In this document: one piece after another, positions 53,381 through 61,312 of the stretch
Position numbering within the stretch: position 1 is the stretch's first letter
How the letters are laid out: each line of letters opens with the position of its first letter
Source of the DNA: Arthrobacter oryzae
GTDB taxonomy: Bacteria; Actinomycetota; Actinomycetes; Actinomycetales; Micrococcaceae
Direction of reading: 5' to 3'
DNA: 64,000 bases
Assembly (NCBI RefSeq): GCF_003634095.1
Contig: NZ_RBIR01000001.1
Location: 620,001-684,000 of the forward strand
Notes under the pieces: model-generated
Database searches by the model: none
Told to the model about the DNA's origin: nothing
Seen by the model: only the letters and a program-made list of their open reading frames with translations
Program-made: the position numbers and the translations under genes

Positions 53381-54100
53381 ATGATTGCCTGGGCAGACGC
53401 AGGTCTCACTGCACCTGACGGCACACCGGCGGTGATCCGAGTCTTCATTCTCGATGACCATGAACTTGTCAGGCGAGGGCTGCAGGAACTCCTCGAGGGA
53501 GAGGGATTCGTTGTGGTCGGCAGCTCCGGATCCGCGATCGAGGCGACGCGCCGGATTCCGGCCCTGCACCCCGATGTTTGCGTGCTGGACGCCCGCCTGC
53601 CGGACGGGACCGGCATCGAGGTCTGCCGCGACGTGCGCTCGGTGGACCCGTCCCTGAACTGCATCATCCTGACGAGTTTCGACGACGAACAGGCCCTGCG
53701 CGGCGCCGTCCTGGCGGGCGCACGGGGATACGTGTTGAAGGAGATCGGCGGCACGGACCTGATCGGGGCCCTGCGCCGGGCCGCCACCGGGGAGTCGCTC
53801 TTCGAAGAAGGCGTCGCCGCCGGCGTGGTCGACAGCATGGTCGAAGCCGAGGAGGTCGACCCGCGGACCTCCACCCTTACGCCACAGGAGCGGAAGGTAT
53901 TGGAGCTGGTGGGAGGCGGACTGACCAACCGGCAGATTGCCGCGGAAATGTTCCTGGCGGAAAAGACCGTCAAGAACTACGTGTCGTCGCTGCTGGCCAA
54001 GCTCGGATTCGAGCGCCGCACCCAGGCCGCAGTCTTCATCGCGAGCCCGGCCTCGCCGGTGGCCACCGGCGACGGAGCGCGGCCGCACAGCGTCAGGTAG
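53381..54100 (+). CDS. devR: LuxR-family response regulator, DevR/DosR-like
   Basis: The 239-residue product has a receiver domain (about 18-135) with acidic pair Asp25/Asp26, phospho-acceptor Asp70 (VLDARLPDGTG), a Thr in ILTSFDDE and the conserved Lys in YVLKEIGG. A C-terminal LuxR helix-turn-helix follows (about 165-222). Its recognition helix region AEKTVKNYVSSLLAKLGFER is nearly the same as in mycobacterial DosR, where the equivalent two Lys and one Asn contact the box (family knowledge). ATG 53381 has the ribosome site caggag. Partner kinase is at 54233-55933, convergent. Confidence 0.92.
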   Translation: MIAWADAGLTAPDGTPAVIRVFILDDHELVRRGLQELLEGEGFVVVGSSGSAIEATRRIPALHPDVCVLDARLPDGTGIEVCRDVRSVDPSLNCIILTSFDDEQALRGAVLAGARGYVLKEIGGTDLIGALRRAATGESLFEEGVAAGVVDSMVEAEEVDPRTSTLTPQERKVLELVGGGLTNRQIAAEMFLAEKTVKNYVSSLLAKLGFERRTQAAVFIASPASPVATGDGARPHSVR

Positions 54101-54116
54101 CGCACGCTTCCCGGGG

Positions 54117-54222
54117 CCTCCTGGGCACGTTGTCGTGCCGGGGCCTCCCGGGCACGTTGTCATGCCGGGGATTGTCGGCACTGAATTGTCGGCACAGGGA
54201 TTTCGGCACGGGGATTTGGCAC
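54117..54222. repeat. Two nested tandem repeat families after devR
   Basis: Two 27-bp units (54117-54143, 54144-54170) differ at two positions. They are followed by four 14-15-bp units (attgtcggcactga, attgtcggcacaggg, atttcggcacgggg, atttggcac). Each 27-bp unit contains ggcac-gttgtc-gtgcc or its one-mismatch version, a small hairpin. The array starts 16 nt after the stop and ends 10 nt before the kinase stop. Confidence 0.88.
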
Positions 54223-54232
54223 AGACGGCCGG

Positions 54233-55933
54233 TTAGAGCGGAACCGACCACTCCAGGCTGGTGCCGGCGTCCGGGGCGCTCGTGATGACGCACTCGCCGT
54301 CGAGCATCCTTGCCCGGTCCTCGAGATTTGTCAGTCCATTGCGTTTTCCGGGATGGGCGAATCCGGAGCCGTTATCGCTGATCACGACGTTTACCCGGCC
54401 CTTGACCACTGCAACGGAGACTGAAATGGTGTCCGCGCCGGAGTGCCGGATCGCGTTGCTGAGGCCTTCAGAGACCACCGCGACGACGTTGTCTGCCTTA
54501 TCCGGTGTCACGGCGTCCACCGGTCCGGTGATGGTCAGCCGCGGAGGAACGGGCATGGACTTCGACGAACTTCGCGTGACCCTGCGGATCCGGCCGCTCA
54601 ACAGTTCCGTCACGCCGGTGTTGGTCTTCAGCGAGTAGATGGTGTCCCGGAGGCTTCGGATCGCCTCATCAAGCTCGCCCGTGATGGTGCGGATCCGCTC
54701 CAGCGCCAGCTCATCCTTAGTAAACCTGGTGAGGCTCTGCACGCTCAGTCCGGCGGCGAAGAGCCGCTGGATGACGAGGTCGTGCAGGTCCCGGGCGATC
54801 CGGTCGCGATCGGTGAAGACCACGAGCTCTTCGCGCAGCCGGTGCACCCGGGACAGCTCCAGGGCCAGGGCCACGTGGGATCCGAACACGGCCCCCATCT
54901 CAATGTCGGTCCTCGCGTAGCGTACCGAGTCCTTGTTCCGTGCCAGCAGCAGGAGCCCGTGGTGGGCGCCCTGGGTACTGAGTGCCACCGCCAGCAGCGG
55001 CCCCGTGACGCCGGCGTCAAGCTCGCCGACCACCTCCGACGCGTCATCAATCACCACCGGTTCGCCGCCGTCGAGGACTCCCTCCAGAAGCTCGGATTCC
55101 AGCCGCAGGGACCTTCCGGAAAAGGAAGGGCCCCGTTCACCCGCAACACCGATCACCACGTGGCCAGGGCTGTCAGCGGCAGGTGCCACCAGCAAGGCGA
55201 GATCGGACGCGGACTCCTGCAGCGCACGGCCGGCAATGGGATCCAGGCCGCCGGAGGTGTAATCGCGGTCCAGGCTCAGCATCAGTCCGGAGACGTCCAT
55301 GCTGGCCTCCAGCCAGCGGGCCCTGCGGCGCGCGTCATCGTAGAGCCGGGCGTTTTCAATCGCGACGCCCGCGGCTGCCGCCAACGCCACGGCAAGGGCC
55401 TCGTCCTCGGCGGTGAAGTCCTCCCCGCCTTCCTTCTCCGTGAGGTAGAGGTTTCCGAACACCACGTCCCGGACGCGCACCGGGACGCCGAGGAAGGACT
55501 GCATGGGCGGGTGGTTCGCCGGGAAGCCGTAAGACTCCGGGTGCTGGCGAAGATCGTGCAGCCGCAGCGGCCGGGGCGACGAAATCAAGAGGCCAAGCAC
55601 GCCGTGGCCGGTCGGCAGCGGGCCGATCCTGCTGGCGAGGTCGGAGTCGATGCCGACGGTGATGAAGTGGCTCAGCGCGTGGTCGGCCCCGATGACCCCC
55701 AGCGCACCGAAACGGGCGTGCAACAGCCGGCAGGCCGACTCGACTACCCGTTCCAGGACGGCGTCCAGGCTAAGGTCCTCCGCCAAAGCCACGACCGCTT
55801 CCAGCAGTCCGGCCATTCGTTCCTTGGACTGCAGCAGCTCTTCTGCGCGGACTACGAACCCCTTGAGGAGTTCATCCACGCCGGCTTTTGGCTCGGATAC
55901 AGTATGGCCTGAACTCTCACCCGTTGAATGCAT
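54233..55933 (-). CDS. devS: GAF-domain sensor histidine kinase, DevS/DosS-like
   Basis: The 566-residue product has two GAF domains (about 57-195 and 230-365), a HisKA_3 dimerisation segment with phospho-acceptor His384 (ARDLHDLVIQRLF) and a HATPase domain (EGLSNAIRHSG, VVISDNGSGF, GLTNLEDRARMLDG). The first GAF holds ANHPPMQSFLGVPVRVRD; in mycobacterial DosS/DosT a His in this stretch binds haem, so His141 is a candidate (inference). It would sense oxygen, CO or NO and phosphorylate DevR. The ATG at 55933 lies 158 bases from the divergent second PPOX gene. Confidence 0.93.
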   Translation of the reverse strand: MHSTGESSGHTVSEPKAGVDELLKGFVVRAEELLQSKERMAGLLEAVVALAEDLSLDAVLERVVESACRLLHARFGALGVIGADHALSHFITVGIDSDLASRIGPLPTGHGVLGLLISSPRPLRLHDLRQHPESYGFPANHPPMQSFLGVPVRVRDVVFGNLYLTEKEGGEDFTAEDEALAVALAAAAGVAIENARLYDDARRRARWLEASMDVSGLMLSLDRDYTSGGLDPIAGRALQESASDLALLVAPAADSPGHVVIGVAGERGPSFSGRSLRLESELLEGVLDGGEPVVIDDASEVVGELDAGVTGPLLAVALSTQGAHHGLLLLARNKDSVRYARTDIEMGAVFGSHVALALELSRVHRLREELVVFTDRDRIARDLHDLVIQRLFAAGLSVQSLTRFTKDELALERIRTITGELDEAIRSLRDTIYSLKTNTGVTELLSGRIRRVTRSSSKSMPVPPRLTITGPVDAVTPDKADNVVAVVSEGLSNAIRHSGADTISVSVAVVKGRVNVVISDNGSGFAHPGKRNGLTNLEDRARMLDGECVITSAPDAGTSLEWSVPL

Positions 55934-56039
55934 GTCATTGCCCCCACTCGCTCCGGCGCACGTCGACGCTGACGGCCTAGTGCAAGAATACCGTGAACCG
56001 CCCGAAAGGACCCGAGAAATCGCAGAATGTCGGGCGGCT

Positions 56040-56053
56040 GGGACCTTTTGCCC
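56040..56053. promoter_or_regulatory. DevR/DosR-type box upstream of second PPOX gene
   Basis: GGGACCTTTTGCCC is centred 31.5 nt before the -10 TAGGCT and 44.5 nt before the ATG, exactly as for the first PPOX gene. Confidence 0.65.
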
Positions 56054-56077
56054 TAGCATCCGGAAAGGCCCCCGGCG

Positions 56078-56083
56078 TAGGCT
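56078..56083 (+). promoter_or_regulatory. Candidate -10 TAGGCT of second PPOX gene (leaderless)
   Basis: TAGGCT lies 7 nt before the ATG at 56091. Confidence 0.55.
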
Positions 56084-56090
56084 CGCCCGC

Positions 56091-56588
56091 ATGAGTACTG
56101 ACGCGAACCCGGGCGGCAACCAGCCGAAGGACCAGACCCACGCTGTGGAAAATCTCGAACCTCACGAATGCTGGCGGCTGCTGCGCAGCGTCACGGTGGG
56201 CAGGCTGGCGGTCTGGGTGGACGACCATCCGGACATCTTCCCCATCAACTACAAGGTGGATCACGGGACCCTCGTGTTCCGGACCGCGGAGGGCACCAAA
56301 CTGCAGGCGGCCACCGGAGATACCCCCGTTGCTGTGGAAGCCGACGGCGTGGACCCGGACACCGGAATCGCCTGGAGCGTCGTGATCAAGGGCCAGGCCG
56401 CACCGGTGAAGAACCCGGAGGAAATCATGGACACCGTCGGCCTGCTGCTGTTCCCCTGGCAGGCCGGGAAGAAGGAACACTTTGTCCGGATCACGCCGGA
56501 CACCGTCACCGGCCGCCGCTTCAAGGTGGTGCCCCCGATGACGTGGTGGACGCCGCTGGACGACGCCACCCGGTCCGGTCTCGAATAA
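56091..56588 (+). CDS. PPOX-fold flavin/F420-binding family protein (paralogue)
   Basis: The 165-residue product is a split beta-barrel PPOX-family protein. Shared with the 52107-52571 protein are VGRLAVWVDDHPDIFPINYKV, VFRTAEGTKLQAA and TVTGRRFKVVPPMTWW. Its N-terminal 20 residues are polar and distinct. It is divergent from the DevS-like kinase and carries a DevR-type box at the same distance from the start as its paralogue, so both are probably induced together. The reaction is unknown. It ends 16 bases before a 26-bp perfect hairpin. Confidence 0.87.
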   Translation: MSTDANPGGNQPKDQTHAVENLEPHECWRLLRSVTVGRLAVWVDDHPDIFPINYKVDHGTLVFRTAEGTKLQAATGDTPVAVEADGVDPDTGIAWSVVIKGQAAPVKNPEEIMDTVGLLLFPWQAGKKEHFVRITPDTVTGRRFKVVPPMTWWTPLDDATRSGLE

Positions 56589-56604
56589 CCCCAAATAAAC
56601 CAAA

Positions 56605-56660
56605 TGCGCTATCAGATAGGGCTGCCCTGAGGCGTCAGGGCAGCCCTATCTGATAGCGCA
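56605..56660. terminator. Perfect 26-bp inverted repeat between convergent genes
   Basis: Arms at 56605-56630 and 56635-56660 are fully complementary around the loop ggcg. It separates the second PPOX gene from the convergent transglutaminase gene. The arms contain a nested ctatcagatag palindrome and a strong GC core. Bidirectional termination is the simplest reading. Confidence 0.85.
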
Positions 56661-56679
56661 ACGTAGAAGATGAGGGCAG

Positions 56680-57531
56680 CTAGGCGAGGCGGGTGATCTC
56701 CACGCTCACGCTCAGCGCCGATCCCCCGCCGCCGGACAGGATGCCCTTCAGCGGCGGCACGTCCCGGTAGTCCCGGCCCCGCGCCACGGTGACGTGGAAG
56801 TCCCCCGCCGGCTTGTGGTTGGTCGGGTCCCAGCTACGCCATTCGCCGTCCCACCATTCGAGCCACGCATGGGACTGGCCGGCAACCGCCTCACCCAGAT
56901 CCGCCGTCGAGCGGGGGTGAAGGTAGCCGGACACGTACCGGGCGGGGATCCCGCAACTGCGCAGGGCGCCGATGGCCAGGTGGGCCAGGTCCTGGCAGAC
57001 GCCCTGGCGCTGGTTCCAGGCCTGCTCGGCGTTCGTGGTGACGCCGGTGGAACCCTTCATGTACGTCATTTCCCCGCGCATCCAGGCAAACACCGCCATG
57101 GCGGCCTCGTGCGGGGACTTTCCCTCGACGACGCCCGGAATGATGCTGAGCACCTCGGAGCCGGGACCGGTCAGCTGGGACTGCGGAATCCAGTCGCTGA
57201 ACTGGTTGAGCCTCTCCGGGGCGGCCAGGGCGTCCCAGCCGACGATGTCGGCCTCGGCTGCCATCTTCTCCACCCGGTGCACCTCAACGGTGGTGGTGGA
57301 CAGCACCTCAAGGTGATCGTGCGGCATCTGCATGTCGAAGGCCGTCACGCGCGTTCCCCAGTAGTCGCGGTAGCTGCTCAGGGCCGCCTGGGAGGGCGAA
57401 ACCTTCATGGAGGACTCCAGCACCACCTGCTGCGGGTCCGTCAATGGGGTCATCCTGGCCTCGTTGTAGGACAGGGTGACACGCTTGTTGTACTTGTAGG
57501 CCGTCGTGTGGACGATCTTCAGCCGGGTCAT
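56680..57531 (-). CDS. Transglutaminase-like protease family protein
   Basis: The 283-residue product has an N-terminal beta domain (HTTAYKYNKRVTLSYNEARM, about 1-100) and a transglutaminase core with catalytic Cys179 (RQGVCQDLAHL), His221 (GQSHAWLEWW) and Asp235 (WRSWDPTN). Its partner genes encode an alpha-E domain protein and an ATP-grasp enzyme. This trio recurs widely in bacteria and is thought to make or trim a peptide-like product, but no product is known (family knowledge). Its ATG overlaps the alpha-E stop (ATGA). It is the last gene of the operon. Confidence 0.92.
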   Translation of the reverse strand: MTRLKIVHTTAYKYNKRVTLSYNEARMTPLTDPQQVVLESSMKVSPSQAALSSYRDYWGTRVTAFDMQMPHDHLEVLSTTTVEVHRVEKMAAEADIVGWDALAAPERLNQFSDWIPQSQLTGPGSEVLSIIPGVVEGKSPHEAAMAVFAWMRGEMTYMKGSTGVTTNAEQAWNQRQGVCQDLAHLAIGALRSCGIPARYVSGYLHPRSTADLGEAVAGQSHAWLEWWDGEWRSWDPTNHKPAGDFHVTVARGRDYRDVPPLKGILSGGGGSALSVSVEITRLA

Positions 57532-58454
57532 GAAACTTCTCCCACCCAGGCCAGTTCGTCTGCCTGATTGAAGTACTTACGGGAAATGGCGTCCGAGGCC
57601 TGCGAAACGGCTTTTTGCACACGTTCCATGTGTTCCGGGAGCTCCGACATGAGGTCATCGGTGCGGTGGAACTCCAGGAACGTGCGGGCCTGGCCGACAA
57701 TCCGGCGGGCGTCGTTGATGAATCCGACGCGCTGGGCGGACGGATCAAGCTTCGCCAGGCATTCGTCGGCGTCGCGCAGGGCGTACACGATGGAGCGCGG
57801 GAACAGCCGGTCCAGGAGCAGGAATTCTGCCGCGTGCTGGTCGCCGAAGGCCGCCCGGCGGGTCCGCAGGAAGGATTCGTACGCTCCCGCGCAGCGGAGC
57901 ATGTTGACCCAGGACATGCCGGCCGAGAGGACGTCGCGCGTGGAGAGCATGCGGGCGGTCATGTCGGCGCGCTCCAGCGAGCGGCCCAGGACCAGGAACA
58001 GCCAGCTCTCGTCGTGGCTGACGGTGGTGTCGGCAAGGCCGCTGACCATCGCCGTGCGCTCCAGGACCCAGTTGCAGAACCGGTAGGTGCCCACAACGTC
58101 CTTGCGGTGCTGATTCAGCCCGTAGTAGGTCGTGTTGAGGCTTTCCCAGAGCCCGGAGGAGACGGTCTCGCGGGCTCGCCGGGCGTTTTCCCGGGCCGCA
58201 CCGAGCGAGCCGGCAATCGACGTCGCACTCTGCTTGTCGTAGGCGAGGGCGTTGAGCAGTTCCGGCAGGCCGAAGTCGTCGTTCTGCGCCCGGGCACCCA
58301 TGACGGCGAGCAGTTCCTGCGCAACGCTGCGCTGCTCCGCCATGGGCAGGTGATTGAGCCGCTCGAGGTGGACGTCGAGGATCCGCGCCGTGCCGTCGGC
58401 CCGTTCCACGTAGCGGCCGATCCAAAACAGTGACTCGGCAATACGGCTAAGCAT
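57528..58454 (-). CDS. Alpha-E domain-containing protein (DUF403)
   Basis: The 308-residue all-helical product starts MLSRIAESLFWIGRYVERAD, the hallmark of the alpha-E family. SWLFLVLGRSLERADMTARML and FLLLDRLFPRSIVYALRDAD are further conserved helices. It almost always neighbours ATP-grasp and transglutaminase genes. Biochemical function is unknown. ATG 58454 overlaps the ATP-grasp stop by 8 nt, and its stop overlaps the transglutaminase ATG by 4 nt, so all three are translated together. Confidence 0.93.
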   Translation of the reverse strand: MLSRIAESLFWIGRYVERADGTARILDVHLERLNHLPMAEQRSVAQELLAVMGARAQNDDFGLPELLNALAYDKQSATSIAGSLGAARENARRARETVSSGLWESLNTTYYGLNQHRKDVVGTYRFCNWVLERTAMVSGLADTTVSHDESWLFLVLGRSLERADMTARMLSTRDVLSAGMSWVNMLRCAGAYESFLRTRRAAFGDQHAAEFLLLDRLFPRSIVYALRDADECLAKLDPSAQRVGFINDARRIVGQARTFLEFHRTDDLMSELPEHMERVQKAVSQASDAISRKYFNQADELAWVGEVS

Positions 58455-60042
58455 TCGCGGGTACCTCCTGCGCGTCAGAAATCTGCTGCTGCTGCTGCTC
58501 TTTCTGGCTGTCACGCCAGTTGCTCTCCACGGGCCAGACCGAGACCCGCTCGCGTACCGCGATGGCGGGACGCGGGATAACCTCGACCGGCATCTGCGGC
58601 GAATCGGCCAGCACCCACGTGTCCTTGGAGCCGCCGCCCTGGCTGGAATTGACGATCAGTGAACCCTCCTTGAGGGCCACCCGGGTGAGGCCGCCGGGGA
58701 GTACCCAGACGTCCTCACCATCGTTGACTGCGAAAGGGCGCAGGTCCACGTGCCGGGGGCCGAACTTGTCACCGCTGAGCGTGGGGACGGTGGACAGCTG
58801 CAGCACCGGCTGCGCGATCCACCCGCGGGGGTCGGCGATGATCCGCTTGCGCAGGGCATCGAGTTCGTCCTTGGACGCGTCCGGGCCGATCACGAGGCCC
58901 TTGCCGCCGGAGCCGTCGACGGGTTTGACCACGAGCTCGTCAAGCCGGTCCAGGACGTGTTCCCGGGCTTCCTTCTCCTCCAGCCGGAACGTGTCCACGT
59001 TGGCGATCAGCGGCTCCTCGCTGAGGTAGTAGCGGATCAGGTCCGGGACGTAGCTGTAGACGAGCTTGTCGTCGGCGACGCCGTTGCCGACCGCGTTGGC
59101 GATGGTGACACCCCCCGCGCGGGCCGCGTTGACCAGGCCCGGGCACCCGAGCATGGAATCGGCGCGGAACTGCAACGGGTCCAGGAACTCGTCGTCGATG
59201 CGCTTGTAGATGACATCTACGCGCTGCTCGCCCGCCGTCGTTCGCATGTAGACGCGGTTGCCGCGGCAGATGAGGTCACGGCCCTCGACCAGTTCGACGC
59301 CCATGAGGCCGGCGAGCAGGGTGTGCTCGAAGTAGGCGCTGTTGAAGACGCCGGGGGTCAGGACCACCACCGTGGGATCGTCGACGCCGGACGGCGCGGT
59401 CTTGCGCAGCGCGGACAGGAGCCGGCGCGGGTACTCCTCGACCGGGCGGATGAGCTGCTGGCCGAAGGCCTCGGGCAGGCCTTTGGCCATGGCCCGGCGG
59501 TTCTCCAGGACGTAGCTGACGCCGGAGGGCACGCGCACGTTGTCCTCGAGGACCCGGAAGGTGCCCTCGGCGTCGCGGACGACGTCGATCCCGGAAATGT
59601 GCACCCGGACGCCGCCGGCGGGCTCAAAGCCGTGCACCTGACGGTGGAAGTGGGCACTCGTGGTGACCAGCTGGCGCGGGATGACGCCGTCGGACACCAC
59701 GGTCATCTTGTCGTAGACGTCGTTGAGGAAGGCCTCAAGAGCCCGGACGCGCTGTGCCACGCCGCGTTCCAGGACGCTCCACTCCTCGGCGGGGATCACG
59801 CGCGGGACGATATCCAGGGGGAAGGGACGTTCCTCGCCCGCGAAGTCGAACGTGACACCGCGGTCCAGGAAGGTACGCGCCATCGAATCGGCGCGGGCGC
59901 TGACATCGGCCAGCGACAGTTCCCGCAGGGCCACGGCCACCTGCCCGTACGATTCCCGGGCCTGCTGGCCGGGGGCAAACATCTCGTCATAGGCGCCGGA
60001 GCGGCCGGCAGCCTCGGAGTAATCCTGGAATAGGTCAGACAT
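58447..60042 (-). CDS. Circularly permuted ATP-grasp family protein (DUF404/DUF407)
   Basis: The 531-residue product is a circularly permuted type 2 ATP-grasp. Visible landmarks are AYDEMFAPGQQARE at the start, FRVLEDNVRVPSGVSYVLENR, KRIDDEFLDPL and LVVKPVDGSGGKGLVIGP, which is the ATP-binding loop, then WVLPGGLTRVAL and NSSQGGGSKDTWV near the C-terminus. ATP-grasp enzymes join a carboxylate to an amine or thiol. The C-terminal 25 residues are Gln-rich. It is first of the three-gene operon and probably supplies the ligase activity. ATG 60042; the divergent YeiH gene starts 190 bases away. Confidence 0.93.
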   Translation of the reverse strand: MSDLFQDYSEAAGRSGAYDEMFAPGQQARESYGQVAVALRELSLADVSARADSMARTFLDRGVTFDFAGEERPFPLDIVPRVIPAEEWSVLERGVAQRVRALEAFLNDVYDKMTVVSDGVIPRQLVTTSAHFHRQVHGFEPAGGVRVHISGIDVVRDAEGTFRVLEDNVRVPSGVSYVLENRRAMAKGLPEAFGQQLIRPVEEYPRRLLSALRKTAPSGVDDPTVVVLTPGVFNSAYFEHTLLAGLMGVELVEGRDLICRGNRVYMRTTAGEQRVDVIYKRIDDEFLDPLQFRADSMLGCPGLVNAARAGGVTIANAVGNGVADDKLVYSYVPDLIRYYLSEEPLIANVDTFRLEEKEAREHVLDRLDELVVKPVDGSGGKGLVIGPDASKDELDALRKRIIADPRGWIAQPVLQLSTVPTLSGDKFGPRHVDLRPFAVNDGEDVWVLPGGLTRVALKEGSLIVNSSQGGGSKDTWVLADSPQMPVEVIPRPAIAVRERVSVWPVESNWRDSQKEQQQQQISDAQEVPANA

Positions 60043-60232
60043 GGTGACAAGCCAATCACATTTTTTGCTGCGAAATCATTTCGGCGGTCTCCGGCCCGGC
60101 GCACCGTGCGGTCGGCACGGTGCACTCCCGCCGGCCGGGCGTTCGTCCAAACCCCGTCCAGGCACGCCTGCCGGCACGCCCGCCGGGCGGCCACAGTTAC
60201 TGTTTACCCGCCGCGTACGGCAATGTAGGGGC

Positions 60233-61243
60233 GTGCTTCCCACCAGATCCGCGGCCGCCGCCGCGCCAGGCCTGCTCGCCGCCGCAGCGGCCGTTGCCGT
60301 CGCCGTCGCCGTCCATCTGCTGCTCCCCGCGGTGCCCGCAATGACCCTTGCCGTGGTGCTCGGCCTCATGGCGGCGAACCTTCCTGGCGTGGCAGCCTGG
60401 ACCGCCGGGCCGGCTCGTCCCGGGCTCGACTTCGCCGGGAAGCATCTGATGCGGGCAGGAATCGTGGTGCTGGGCCTGAAGGTCAGCCTCGGCGATGTGC
60501 TCGGGCTGGGCTGGGCTGCGCTGCTGCTGGTCGCGGCCGTCGTGGCGGCTGCGTTTGCGGGCACCTACGGGATCAGCCGGCTTTTCCGGCTTCCGCCCCG
60601 CGTTTCGCTGCTCGTGGCCACCGGATTCGCGATCTGCGGGGCGTCCGCGATCGGGGCAATGGCGGCCGTTCGCCGGATCCGGCAGGAGGAAACGGTCCTG
60701 CCGGTCGCGCTCGTGACTCTGTGCGGAACGCTGGCGATCGGGGTGCTGCCGCTGCTGGCGCGGCCGCTGGGGCTCGATGCGGAGATCTTCGGGGCATGGA
60801 CCGGCGCCTCGGTGCACGACGTCGGGCAGGTGGTCGCCACTGCCCAGACCGCGGGCGCCACCGCCTTGGCGGTCGCCGTCGTCGTCAAACTGTCCCGGGT
60901 GATCCTGCTGGCACCGGTGGTCGCCATCGCAGGGATCCACCACCGCCTGGGCGCGGAAGCCGACGGCGCCACCCGGCCGCCGGTGATCCCGCTGTTTGTG
61001 ATCGGATTCGTGGCGTTGGCCGGCCTTCGGACCGCCGGCTGGCTGTCCCCCGCCGTCCTGGATGCCGCCGCTGCCCTCCAGGACGCCCTGCTGGGCATGG
61101 CGTTGTTCGGGCTGGGCTCGGCCGTCCGTGTGCGCCAGCTCCTGCACACCGGCGGCCGGGCGCTGCTGGCCGCGCTCGCGTCGTGGCTCTTGATCGCCCT
61201 GCTGGGCCTGGGCGCCGCCTTCCTGATGTTCCCGGCTACCTGA
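60233..61243 (+). CDS. YeiH/UPF0324 family membrane protein (putative sulfate exporter family)
   Basis: The 336-residue product has about ten membrane helices. HLMRAGIVVLGLKVSLGDVL, ICGASAIGAMAAVRRIRQEE and WTGASVHDVGQVVA are the signatures of the YeiH/UPF0324 family, which is proposed to export sulfonates or sulfate but is not well characterised. The start is set at GTG 60233 because the first membrane helix begins soon after; a long in-frame extension upstream to ATG 60041 is Arg/Pro-rich and unlikely. It is followed by pepN after about 70 bases. Confidence 0.86.
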   Translation: MLPTRSAAAAAPGLLAAAAAVAVAVAVHLLLPAVPAMTLAVVLGLMAANLPGVAAWTAGPARPGLDFAGKHLMRAGIVVLGLKVSLGDVLGLGWAALLLVAAVVAAAFAGTYGISRLFRLPPRVSLLVATGFAICGASAIGAMAAVRRIRQEETVLPVALVTLCGTLAIGVLPLLARPLGLDAEIFGAWTGASVHDVGQVVATAQTAGATALAVAVVVKLSRVILLAPVVAIAGIHHRLGAEADGATRPPVIPLFVIGFVALAGLRTAGWLSPAVLDAAAALQDALLGMALFGLGSAVRVRQLLHTGGRALLAALASWLLIALLGLGAAFLMFPAT

Positions 61244-61312
61244 CGTCCGTACCTTCCAGAGGTCCCCCGGCGGCGTGATCCGGCACACAGGCTGCCGTGA
61301 TTAGATAGCTTG

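Noticed and set aside
56605..56660. Insertion sequence or MITE
   Set aside because: No target-site duplication or transposase could be seen; a bidirectional terminator explains the hairpin unless genome-wide copies are found.
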